Shown here piece by piece: positions 51,289 to 62,100 of a stretch of DNA of 64,000 nt. The position numbers and the translations under genes were made by a program. The DNA is from Adineta steineri (lineage: Eukaryota > Rotifera > Eurotatoria > Adinetida > Adinetidae): positions 62,001 to 126,000 of the forward strand of contig CAJNOI010000138.1 of NCBI GenBank assembly GCA_905250115.1, written 5' to 3'. Under the pieces are notes generated by a model that was not told where the DNA came from, made no database searches, and saw nothing but the letters and a program-made list of their open reading frames with translations. Positions within the stretch are counted from its first letter, which is position 1, and each line of letters starts with the position of its first letter.

Positions 51289-52570
51289 TCATATATTAAC
51301 AGTATCATTGTATATATACATATTTATGATCTAGAGAGTCGCTCTCAGGGCATCTCTACATATTGACATACAGTCAAATATTGATCAGTAGAGAATGAAT
51401 TACAGAATAAAAAGAAAAATTCGAACTTTAAGTTATTTTCATTTGATTTGAACGTGTTTTTGTTTTTCTTGTGTGATTTTTCTTTTTGCTTTAATTTTTT
51501 TTTGTCTTTTCTTATTTGAACATGTAGTCCGCTTTTTTTGTTTATCTTTGTAAGCAATATGCATTTCTTTTTTTCTTTTTTTGTTATTCGAAAAAAAAGA
51601 AGTAGAATATATATGTGGAGTAATGCTATATAAAATTCTTCTTTTTTTTTATACGTATATGCAATATGTTTTGTCTATCTCTCTCTCTCTCTCTTCTTTT
51701 CTTCTAAACATTCATCATCGTGCGCTATAATTTCTCGATTCTTTTTTGTTCTCTTTTACTTATTCAGTTTTCTTTTTGTTTTTGTTGATTAGACAGATAA
51801 TATTTCACTAAAATGAAATGAGAGTAACGAACACAAGAAATGAATATTATGTATAATTGCAATGTTGATAAATTTTAATTAATGAGTACCAAATATAAAC
51901 AATAGGTACAAATCTTTCTTACTGTGTTTCTCATCGTTTGATGTTCGGATATATTCAATACCATATGTTTACTCGATCTATTATAGAAGTACAATTAGAT
52001 GAAATGGCGTGTACAATCATGTCGAAGCTATGATAAAAAATATTATTGATTTTTTTACCGCATTATGAGTAGATATGTATCAAATTTAGATATATTTAAG
52101 TTTGATTCTTGTTAGGTTCGGAAAAGATATGCCTGTTAGATCAATTCTTTTAGGCATAAACAAATAGTTCTTTGACCATGATAATAATCATACTGTATAT
52201 ATGGAATATTATACATGTAGTTTGTTTATATCTATAAAAAAAGTAACCTTCTTTTTACATTAATGTAGTTCATGTGGTGTTTGTGTTATTATCATTTTTA
52301 GTTAATCATTGAGTATCGGCTGATAAGAATCCTTTTTATATAACTACAATATGTCTTCTTCCTTTCTATTAAATTAGATAAGTATATATATATGTATCGT
52401 AAAATATTAATATGATTACGGTAACATCAACATGTAAGAAACACGTTTTAATTTGTTTATCCTTCGAACTGTTTTATTCGATAATTATTTGTCCATTCAG
52501 TCTATACTTCGACATCCATAGATCACCAAATTATTCGAAGATTATTTAATTTAACTATTTATCGATTTAG
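51289..52570. other. intergenic region
   Basis: About 1.3 kb between the HSPA12-like stop and the next start codon. It is AT- and T-rich, with a (CT)n run near 51678-51694 and no supported exon. It ends in ATCGATTTAG directly abutting the next ATG. Confidence 0.5.
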
Positions 52571-53219
52571 ATGACGGATAATCGTGAATCTGCTATTGCT
52601 TATTTTATATCAATAACTCGTTGTCTACGGGCTGATGCAATACAATGTTTACAAAAACATAACTGGAGACTTGATCAATCTCTCAATTTATTTTTTGAAC
52701 ATGAACATAATCAAATAAAATCAAATATACATTCAAAACGTATCGATGCACCATATCAACAGTACGAAAACAAACTGAATGCACGTGCTTTTGATCTTGT
52801 TCCCCTCTCGTCTAGATCGTCACCTAAAACAATTATCATACCAACGATGATCGAATTTCAACGGTAAGAAAATAAATAAAAACTTTTTAAATTTAATGTA
52901 TATTCATAGATTTATTGAATTATTTCATACTGATACAATAAATCTACTTGAAAATTCAACTAAAATGATGAATTTAGCAATGAAATATGCAACGTGTAAA
53001 CAAACAACTATTCCATTAAATCAAATTGAACATTGGAAAATTCATTTAAAAGTTGATTATACACGTTTACAAACTCTACTTGATAATGATATGTGTGCAC
53101 CATTAGTTTGGATTGAACATTTTGAACATTTATTAAATGGAAATATTTGTCAATTATTTGATTGTGATTATATGTTTAATATAATCGATTATAAAACAAA
53201 AGTAGAATCATTTTCCTAG
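52571..53219 (+). CDS. small protein with N-terminal UBA-like domain
   Basis: Two exons, 52571-52863 and 52910-53219, encode 200 aa. Residues 5-45 (RESAIAYFISIT, then DAIQCLQKHNWRLDQSLNLFF) fit the three-helix UBA-like fold seen at the N-terminus of DCN1-like and FAF/UBX proteins, with the typical Asn-Trp-x-Leu-(D/E)-x-(A/S) third helix. UBA-like domains bind ubiquitin or related partners. The C-terminal 100 residues are helical-looking (WKIHLKVDYTRLQTLL, APLVWIEHFEHLL) and are not recognised; I do not see the PONY domain of DCN1. The start codon is immediately preceded by a TTTAG acceptor-like site, so a 5' UTR intron or trans-splicing is likely. The stop lies 45 bp from the stop of the convergent dehydrogenase. 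Confidence 0.75.
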
Positions 53220-53264
53220 ACTTGTTTTGTCTTTTATTTTATTTAAAAAATAAAAAGAAAGAAA

Positions 53265-54065
53265 TTAATCAAGATTTTCTTGCCATAAAACACGTCCTTC
53301 CATACCACCATGTAACATTAAAACATTTCCTGTTAAATGTCCAGCTGTTTTATTTGAAGAAAAAAATAAACAAGCTTGTGCAACATCTTCGACTGTAGCT
53401 ACTTTTCGTAATGATGTTGTTCGTAAAGCTTTTAAATGTTTGCCTTGTTCAATTGAAGTTTCAGCCATTGGTGTTCGTGTCCATCCAGGTGCAACTATAT
53501 TACATCTTGCATGTGGAATTATATTAACAATTTCATTTTTTAAAGATTTGATAAAACCAGAATGAAGTGCACCTTTACTTGTAGCATAATCAATATGATT
53601 TGCTTCACCAAATTCACCTGCTGTTGAACCAATGAAAATTAAACTTGCATTGACATTCTCGATATCAGTTGTAGGTTTTAGACGTTTTAATTGTCGACAC
53701 CATTCACGTGCATAGAGAAAATATGCTGTTAAATTAACATCAAGTGTACGTTGCCATTGTTCAAGTGACATTTCCCAAATTGGAAGATCGTCATCAACAT
53801 AAACAGCATGATTGACAATACAAACATTAATAAGACCAAAATGAGAACAACTTTGTTCAATACCTTGTTGTACAGCTTGTTCATCAGCTGCATTTACTGA
53901 TAGAGCATAACATTGGTCAGTATATTTCTCAAGTAATGGAGTTAGAGTATTAACTGTACGATTATAATGTAGAGAAACATTAGCACCTTGTTCAAGAAAT
54001 AAACGTGCAAGAGCAAAACCAATACCTCCTGCAGCACCAGTTATTAAAACATGTTGGCCTTGCAT
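53265..54065 (-). CDS. short-chain dehydrogenase/reductase (SDR), intronless
   Basis: A classical NAD(P)-dependent SDR of 266 aa, most similar in style to 3-oxoacyl-ACP-reductase-like or glucose-dehydrogenase-like enzymes; the substrate is unknown. The cofactor motif TGAAGGIG is at residues 9-16, and the catalytic tetrad is N111, S147, Y160 and K164 (YATSK). The PG motif (APGWTRTPM) and a C-terminal GNVLMLHGG are present. The usual NNAG is NHAV, and there is no signal peptide. It is the only gene here without introns, and its compact length and lack of low-complexity tails look bacterial. That makes it a candidate for horizontal transfer or retroposition. Codon use looks as AT-rich as its neighbours, so any transfer is old. 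Confidence 0.92.
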   Translation of the reverse strand: MQGQHVLITGAAGGIGFALARLFLEQGANVSLHYNRTVNTLTPLLEKYTDQCYALSVNAADEQAVQQGIEQSCSHFGLINVCIVNHAVYVDDDLPIWEMSLEQWQRTLDVNLTAYFLYAREWCRQLKRLKPTTDIENVNASLIFIGSTAGEFGEANHIDYATSKGALHSGFIKSLKNEIVNIIPHARCNIVAPGWTRTPMAETSIEQGKHLKALRTTSLRKVATVEDVAQACLFFSSNKTAGHLTGNVLMLHGGMEGRVLWQENLD

Positions 54066-54623
54066 TTTTTTTTTATTCTAGATATGATAACTGATAAGAT
54101 ATATATGAAATTAACACGAGAGAAAAACTCCTATTTTCATCGTGCAAGTAAAAGAAGACTCTAAAATAATTCATTGGATATAATGAAATTTGCGAAAATA
54201 TCTTCCGTTTAATTAATTATATAAAATAGTGAATAGAATTATTTGATCAATTTTCAAAAATCACATACATATATAGATTTAATAAAAGAATAAATCATAT
54301 ATCGAAAGATGTCAGATATTGATTATCATCATGTCAAATTAATTTTAGGTTTAATATTTGACAGTAATATATTCTCATTATAGACAAATTATTTATCATA
54401 TTCATCTTCTAATTTTGCGTTTAAGTATTGCTCTGAAGCGTTTATAAATCGCCTAATATTTATTAGCCGTATGGCTCAATGACTAAATATTGTCCGTAAT
54501 AACCTCGTTCTTTTCTTTCCATATAGAAAGTACTATTTATTCTCTTAAATCAAACAACAGGCATTCTATTTATCATCATCACATATTACTTTTACGTTCT
54601 ATAAACGATCTATACAATCAAAT
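54066..54623. other. divergent intergenic region
   Basis: This 558 bp spacer between the start of the dehydrogenase (minus) and the bicupin gene (plus) must hold both promoters. I see no exon or RNA gene in it. Confidence 0.5.
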
Positions 54624-55850
54624 ATGGGTAGTTCACATAGTGGAGTACGAATTATTGAAAATCCGGATGAACTCTACGAATATAATAAGAATGTTCGACC
54701 ACCCGTATGTAAAATATCTTAATTGTATAAACAAAAACAATTCATTTGTTTTTTTCTTCTTCTTATATCCAGCATAAACCAGTACCGATAATATCTCATC
54801 CAGCTAAATTACATGAAGAAGCAAAAACAACAAAAGATATTCCATTAGACTGTAAGTTATTAATGTAAAAATAACAAATATTACATAAAATATATATCTA
54901 GTATCATCTTCATTGGGCCTCGATTATCCAGCAAGTTGTCCAAATCTTCTTTGTGGTTACATTCATATTAATTCAAATGAATCATTTAAACAAGATTGTG
55001 TTCTATCATGTACTTCTCTTTGTTTATATGTAATTCGTGGTCATGGTAAAACAAAACTATTCGATGAAGGTGAAGTTAATTGGTCAAAAGGTGATCTTCT
55101 TGTTGTTCCATATCAATTACAATCATTGGAACATTTTGCAAATGAAGATTCAGTATTTTATTATGTACATGATGGACCATTAGTTAAATATTTACGAGTA
55201 GTACCATCAGAAAAAGCTTTTTCAACAACAGTTTTTCGAGAAAAAGTTTTAAAAGATAAAGTTGAAAGTATTCGAGAAAAACCCGATAGTGAACATGCAA
55301 ATCGATTAGGAACATTAATAGGAAATCCAAGTACAAGTGAAACAAAAACATTAACACATACATTATGGGCTTTATTAAATGTATTACCAGCTAATTCAAT
55401 GCAAAAACCTCATCGGTAAATTCATTTTTTGTCTTAAATCATAAAAAACGAATATTTGTTATTTTTATATATAAAAGACATAATGCCGTAGCATTAGATT
55501 TAGTAACATATGCTCCAAAAGGAAAATGTTATACATTAATTGGAGATGACTTAGATGAAGATGGTAAAATTAAATCACCAAAACGTTTAGATTGGGAAAC
55601 AGGTGCATCATTTACAACTCCACTTGGTATGTGGCATTCACATCATAATGAATCGGAAGAAGAAGATGCTTGGATTTTACCAGTTCAAGATGCTGGTCTT
55701 TCACTTCATCAAGTAAGTTTTCTTTTATTTATGAATATTAAAATGATGTTTGTTTGTTTTTTCTAAAAGGGTTTATATGATATTCGATTTGCAGATGAAG
55801 AATGGAAATATATAAAAGATAAACACGCAATTAAAAGTATCATTTATTGA
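54624..55850 (+). CDS. bicupin protein resembling gentisate 1,2-dioxygenase
   Basis: Exons 54624-54704, 54773-54851, 54902-55415, 55478-55712 and 55770-55850 encode 329 aa. The C-terminal cupin has PHRHN (H224, H226) and WHSHHNESEEEDAWILPVQD (H278, H280, H281). These resemble the metal-binding motifs of ring-cleaving cupin dioxygenases such as gentisate 1,2-dioxygenase, which open an aromatic ring with Fe(II) and oxygen. The N-terminal cupin (about 60-150; YVIRGHGKTKLFDEGEVNWSKGDLLVVPY) keeps the barrel pattern but has no H-x-H pair, as expected for a non-catalytic half. The first 30 residues (MGSSHSGVRIIENP) fit a possible myristoylation-like MGSS start. Bacterial and fungal homologues would be expected to dominate a search; four introns indicate domestication if it was acquired. 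Substrate unproven. Confidence 0.7.
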
Positions 55851-55959
55851 TTTTATAGAAAAAAAGCTTGAAGTTTTATTATAACATTTTAAATATATAT
55901 GAAGTATTTTACATTAAATGAAAAAAGTATGAATCTTTCAAAAAGTAGATATTTTTCTA

Positions 55960-58276
55960 TTAATGTCGAGTATAAACATAATCTTTAACTTCATCGACCA
56001 TGATATTTTTCGTTTTAGTAAGTAATCCCATTAGTGGATGCTTTGCAGATAATGTTTTACTAGCTGTTTCTTCTGCTCGTTCCATATATTCTTTTGCTTG
56101 TTCCATATTTCCTCGATTTGTTTGTACGAGTGCAAGATTATGTAATGTACGAGCTATATCTGGATGATCACCTGGTAATGATGCGACTTGCATTGTCAAT
56201 GCATCTTCGTATTCTTTTAGAGCCATATCATAATCACCAGCTGATAAATAAACATTACCTAAATTAACTCGAGGTAATGCAAGATTTGGATGTTTTGGTG
56301 GAAGTGAACGATCATAAATCTTTTTTGCTTTAAGAAATCGAATTAAGGCTTTACCATACTATAAGAAAAAAACGAAAATGAGATAAAAAAAATTTTGTCT
56401 TTCTTGTCTTACGTCTTGTCGTTCACAATCAATCGTGCCTAAATTAATTAATGTTCCAGCAACATCAACATGTTTTTTTGGAATACTTTTCTTATATAAT
56501 TTCATAGCTCGGAGAAAACAATCTTCAGCTTTTAATTGTCTTCCCATTTCACTATAAACAACTCCAAGACCATTCAAAGTTTTTCCAGCACTTGCAGCAC
56601 GTTTTGGTCGAGAATTCATATGCAAATTATATGCACGATTATAAGAATTAATTGCACGATTAAAATCTCCTTTTAAACGATGTGTACGACCAAAATTAAA
56701 AAAAATACAAGCTATTTCTTCATCATTAGGATTTGAAGAACTAAGAATTGTATCAAAATATCTTTCTGCTTTAGAATATTCACCCATCTCAAGAAGTAAA
56801 TTACCAAACATAAGAACTATATTAGCTTCTGTCATTTTTTTCTTTTGATATTCCATATATTCAGCAGCTAAATCAGCACCCCTATCAGTTGCATGAACTT
56901 GTACACGCCATAAATCGTCGTCTTCACCATAATAACAAGAATCAATTTCAAATGATGCTCCTATATAACAAACGAGTACTAAATTTTTTAAATAAATTTT
57001 TTTTCATACCGATATCAACCAAAACTTCAGCTTCTTCTGGAAATGCTGAAAATTCTCGAATATCAGCAATAACAATTTTCGTAATATTATCTAAATCAAC
57101 TGCATATTCGAATAAACATCGTGCATAACCTTCTCGTTTAGCTGATTTTGTTGCAAAACCATATGCAACTTCAAAATCACTACTTGTTGATAAATACCCA
57201 TTTGTTGAAATTAAATTTCCAATACTTTGCTGAAAATTTGCGACTTCATCAAAACTTAATTTTAAACCACGATAAAGCTTCATAACACCTTTTGTTGTTT
57301 CTTTGAGTTTAAGAAATTTTAATTCAAGTTGTTCACTTAAATCCAAAATATAAAAACGAAATTGATATAATACATCAACATCTTCTGTACGAAGAGCTTT
57401 ATTAATAAACCTAAAATTAGTCTTAAATATAGATGAATATTTTTCTTATTTTCATTAACATACTTATAAACGAATGTTTCTTTTGTATACCAAGGTATAG
57501 CATCAAGTGATTTATAAGTTTTATCAAAATCTTCAATATTTGATAATTCTGTTAAATTACCACGATAATATTCTCGAACTGTGTTAACCATAGTTTTTTT
57601 TGCTAAATCTGTTTTCGGCATATTTTTAATTACATTTTTAAATAATTGAAAAAATAAAAATGAACCAGCTTCTTTTGAAAGATCTCTTGTTGCTTTTTCT
57701 TTTTTATTATACATACTAAATGCAGCTGTTTGTTTTTCAAGTTCTTCACGTGATTTTTGTAATGTATCCGTAAATGTAGCATCACTATCACACCAATTAA
57801 CAATATAACTATGTTGTTGTTGACTGATTTCAGCAACTGCATCAGCTGATTGTGAATAAATAAATACAGTATCAATTTGTTTTAATGATTCAATGCCTTC
57901 AATAAGAGCTGAAGATGGTGTACCATCGATTAAAAAAAATATTTTATTTGGTAATGGTGTCATATATTCTATACATTCAGTTTCATCGGTAAACATCTAT
58001 AGTTATTTATTCGTATAGATATATTTTTTAAAAATAATATAAGAATTAACAAACCTGAAGGTCTTTGTCTAATGTAGAGAATATAGCAATGACATTTTCT
58101 TGTGGTGCATCACATACAAAATAAACAGCTTTTGTTACATCACTAGTATTGACGGGCTGCTCGTCGCTACGACCTCGTTCATCGAAATCATTATCACCTT
58201 CACCCTCGTCGAGATCTCCTGGACGACCTCCATCTCGTCTCTCACTTGTTTTAATCCATTTTTTGAATCTGGACAT
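55960..58276 (-). CDS. arginine-type ADP-ribosyltransferase with C-terminal TPR array
   Basis: Exons in gene order are 58276-58055, 57996-57464, 57410-57010, 56960-56413 and 56358-55960, giving 700 aa. The ART domain spans about residues 190-400 with the R-S-E triad: R299 in LYRGLKL, S326 in GYLSTSSDF, and E378-x-E380 in FPEEAEVLVDIG. The E-x-E form is characteristic of arginine-specific mono-ADP-ribosyltransferases. Residues about 415-690 hold kinesin-light-chain-like TPRs (FGNLLLEMGEYSKAERYF, LNGLGVVYSEMGRQLKAE, LGNVYLSAGDYDMALKEY, LHNLALVQTNRGNMEQAKEY). The first 190 residues contain an FLIDGTPSSALIEGIESL segment. There is no signal peptide, so it is probably intracellular, unlike vertebrate ecto-ARTs. 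This architecture is known to be expanded in bdelloid rotifers; it would transfer ADP-ribose from NAD+ to protein arginines. Confidence 0.9.
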
Positions 58277-59151
58277 TTTGAGAGCGCAATAACGATGATG
58301 AAGTAATAATCAAATGATTTGCGTCGACCTGTACTTTGATTCGTGTCTATAGGTAAGTATCTGATTTTACTTTGATGCGCTTGAATGACTTGCATGATTC
58401 GAACGATTGTGTTAGAAGAAAAGACATCATATTACGCCATATTTTTTCATTAGAATAATATATACGACGTTTTATTGGGGACCTTAACCAATCAAATATT
58501 AAAAAAATAATGAATATTTTTATCGAATAACATATATATATATAAAAGCAATAAGTATTGATCGTTATAAAAATTATCAAGTAATTACTGCTCTATTTCT
58601 CGAAGTCGACTTGTCGACGCAAATTACTAATGTGTTAGAAAAGAATACTGATTCATGTTTATATTTCTAATTATCATTGAATCATATTTAGGAATTGAAT
58701 TTTGAATTTCTAAAGAAATATAAAGATGAGATGCTTAAAGTGTCGCTCTCTTTTTTTAAATTCATAAAAAAATGTTCAATGAAAAGGAACAAATTTAGCG
58801 CATATTGAATAAGCTTCGAACATTGAATATTTCTCCTCTTATTTATATATTATCTGGAATTTATTCTTAATATCACATGACAGTAACATTGTGAAAACTG
58901 AAAATGTGATACAGCAGATATATATCATTGCAAACCGTCGCCTGTGGCGCCATCTATCATTGTTTTTATTCTATGATGATGATGAATTGAAGATAAATGT
59001 TGAGTTTATCAAGCTAGTTATCTCCATACTTGATATTTTTTGATAAAAATCACTTTTTGACATTGTGTTGCTAAGTAGCAAAATGATCGCAATTGTAAAT
59101 GGTAGACATTGATGGCATATTTTTTTATTTTCGCTTACAAAAAAATTAAAG
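58277..59151. other. divergent intergenic region upstream of CFAP69
   Basis: An 875 bp spacer between the ART-TPR start (minus) and the CFAP69 start (plus). It holds short AT-rich sequence with no supported exon. A near-palindrome cgaagtcgacttgtcg lies at about 58598-58613. Confidence 0.5.
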
Positions 59152-62100
59152 ATGTCAACGTTGTCGATGCATCGACAACAACAGCAACAACAAATGGTTA
59201 GCAAAAGTCTTACTTTACCAAAAATACCACAAAATCTCGTGCCTGTTGTTCATATTTTAACATCAAGAAGTGAAAATGATGTTGGAAAAGTTTGTTAATT
59301 AAAATTTTTATAATATATTTTCAAAAAAATCATTCATATCTTTAGAAAGATGAACCATTTCCATTCGAAAAAATTATTAAATTTTTTCGCGATTCTCAGA
59401 CAGTAATATTTGAATATCTTTTAAAAAAATCTATTCAATTTTTTTCTATCTTATTATTTTAAAGTCACATCTAGTCGATCGACGTATACGTTTTTGTCAA
59501 AAGTTATATCGACATCACAGAAATGGATATGTAAGAATTACTTATTGTTTAATTTATATTCTAAAAAAAGTGACTTTTTTTCTCCTGTTAGAATTCGAAA
59601 GATTTACGTCATCTTATGAAAATCTTCAATATCCTAGCTGATGATTGTGAAGAACAACCACTTTATATAAATCCATTTATAGAAATTCTCAAGAATTGTT
59701 CGAAACCATTTCTTTTGGATAAATCAACTGATGCAGAAATCTATGCACCTGTTTTAATTTCTTTCTATTCAGATTTTGGTACAAAAAATATATTTATTTA
59801 TTACGTAACATTATATTTTACTTAAGGATATCTTCTTCGTATACCAAATAAACGTATTCAACAATGCATACTTGAAACACTTTATAAATCAAGTCAATTA
59901 ACAAATAAATCGCCTATAGATGAGAATGATTATGATGGTATAAGACCAATAAGAATGGACTATTTATTACGATTACAATGTCACAGCGATCTTTGTGAAA
60001 CACTTACTAAAGTAAATTAAAATATCATTGAATCTTTCGAATATTTTTCATTATGTTTTCTAGGCAATGTCCTTTTTCGAAAATGATTTAACACTTCGTA
60101 TTTATGTAGTAAAATTATTACAGATTTATTCATCAAAATCTTGTATATATAATGATATTTTTTCAATCAATCGTATTATAACTTTTCTATTGTGTTTCTA
60201 GCTGAATGTGTAGCAAGAATGTTAACTCATGATTGTATCAATCGTTTATTATCAAAAATGAATGATCATGATCCAACCGGAGAGTAAGAAAAAATTATTA
60301 TATTTTTTTACACATTAGAGAAGAGTAGTGCATTTATGTTATGTTAAAATTTCACTTAATGTAGCGTTTACATTATGCGAAAATGTTGCATGTTTACATA
60401 AAAAAATATTTACTTAAGAAAATGTTATTTTTAAAATTGCTTAGGCGTAAATGCAAAAAAAGTCTTTGAAAATAAGAAAAAGTACGTAGAATTGTAGTTA
60501 CAATCGAATAATTATTATGAGCTTTCTTCCTTATCCAAGATAATTGATGATATACACTATTCTATTCCTAAAAATCTGTTGTTTATAGACTTTTATTTCG
60601 TACAATTGAATTATTATGGAATATACTTGAACAATGTGATGAAGAACAAATTAGTGATCAATTGGATTCACGTGTGACTATCAGGTTTGTTTTTGAATAT
60701 TCATTGATCTCTAATGTGATTGATATTTAGTCTTCTTCAAGAAGCCTTTATTGGTCAAGCTACACAAACTCATAATCAATATCATTGTCAATTAAGGTTT
60801 TAATTTTTAGAAAATAAAAATTATTCTATTGAAAATTAATTTAGAAATGATATTCTTATTGTTTGTTCACTTGTGATGGGTCTCAAATCCGATGCTCCAG
60901 GTAAGGAGAAAGTTTTTATGTCTCAAACTAGAATATCTTCTTTTCTAGTGATTGAAACCGGTTTTGCTAAACAATTACTTTTATTTGCTTCTTATCCTGA
61001 AGGTAAATGAATTAAATTTTATCAAATATTTATTTTATTTTTCGTATTATTCAGTACGTAGTAATAATCCATTAGTAAAAAATTATAAATTTACAAAATC
61101 TGAAGAAGATTTTGAATTTAAAAAATTATTAATTAATACAACTGTTATACTTAGTCGAAATCCGATGATGAATGAAGTATGTTTAATAGTATTTATTTAC
61201 GAAAAAAACAATATTTTCATTTTTCTCTTCATAGTTAATAACGAATAGTCGAGTTATACTCGCTTTATTATCTTATATTGAACCATTACCAAGAAAAAAA
61301 TCTCCTGGAATAAATACATTTGAATGGTCGTTGTCACAAATAGAAGAACTTCAATTACATGCACTTACAGCTCTTTCAATTCTATTACCAAATTCATTAA
61401 ATGAATATTTTGAATATCATACCGGTACAAGGCTTTTATTATTTTATGAATGGACAATAAACGATGGTAAGAAGATTCTTCTTTTTATTTTTAATTGCAA
61501 GATGTTTTTTTTTTATTTTAATTTAGATGAATTTAAAAGTCAAGGAAATAGTTTTTTTGGTAAAGGTGGTCGAAATAATAAACGATCACAATTAAAACAT
61601 ATATTAAAATTATTTCGTAGTATTGTATCAACAAAAGATGAACGTATTTTTATGGATTTATGTGATCAAGGAATGATTCCATTGATAACAGGTTTGATCT
61701 GATTTACTTTTCTTTTCTTATATTGTATCGAATTCTTTCTTCAAGGATATTTAAGACGTTTGATTCAAGAAAAATCCATGTCTATGGATACTGTTGATTT
61801 AGATATTATTTGTGATGGATTATTTATTTTAAGTTGTGTAGCTGAATCAGATGTTCATAGAAAAGTATGAAGAAAAATGATTCCTATGTAAGAAAACTTA
61901 TTCTTTTATGTAGGAAATTTTTGGATCTGAAGGTATTGAAATATTAATTCAAATACTTCTTATGGAATCATCACATGTATGCGGTGGTCTTGGTTATTAT
62001 CGTTTACTTGTTGCAGCTATTGATTGTGTATGGTGTTGTGTTGTTGGTAGTGTTATTAATGAAGATGAATTTATTCAAAAACAAGGTCTTTTCGCTTTAT

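Noticed and set aside
58598-58613. Short near-palindrome around GTCGAC as a regulatory site
   Set aside because: Too short and isolated to distinguish from chance in intergenic DNA.
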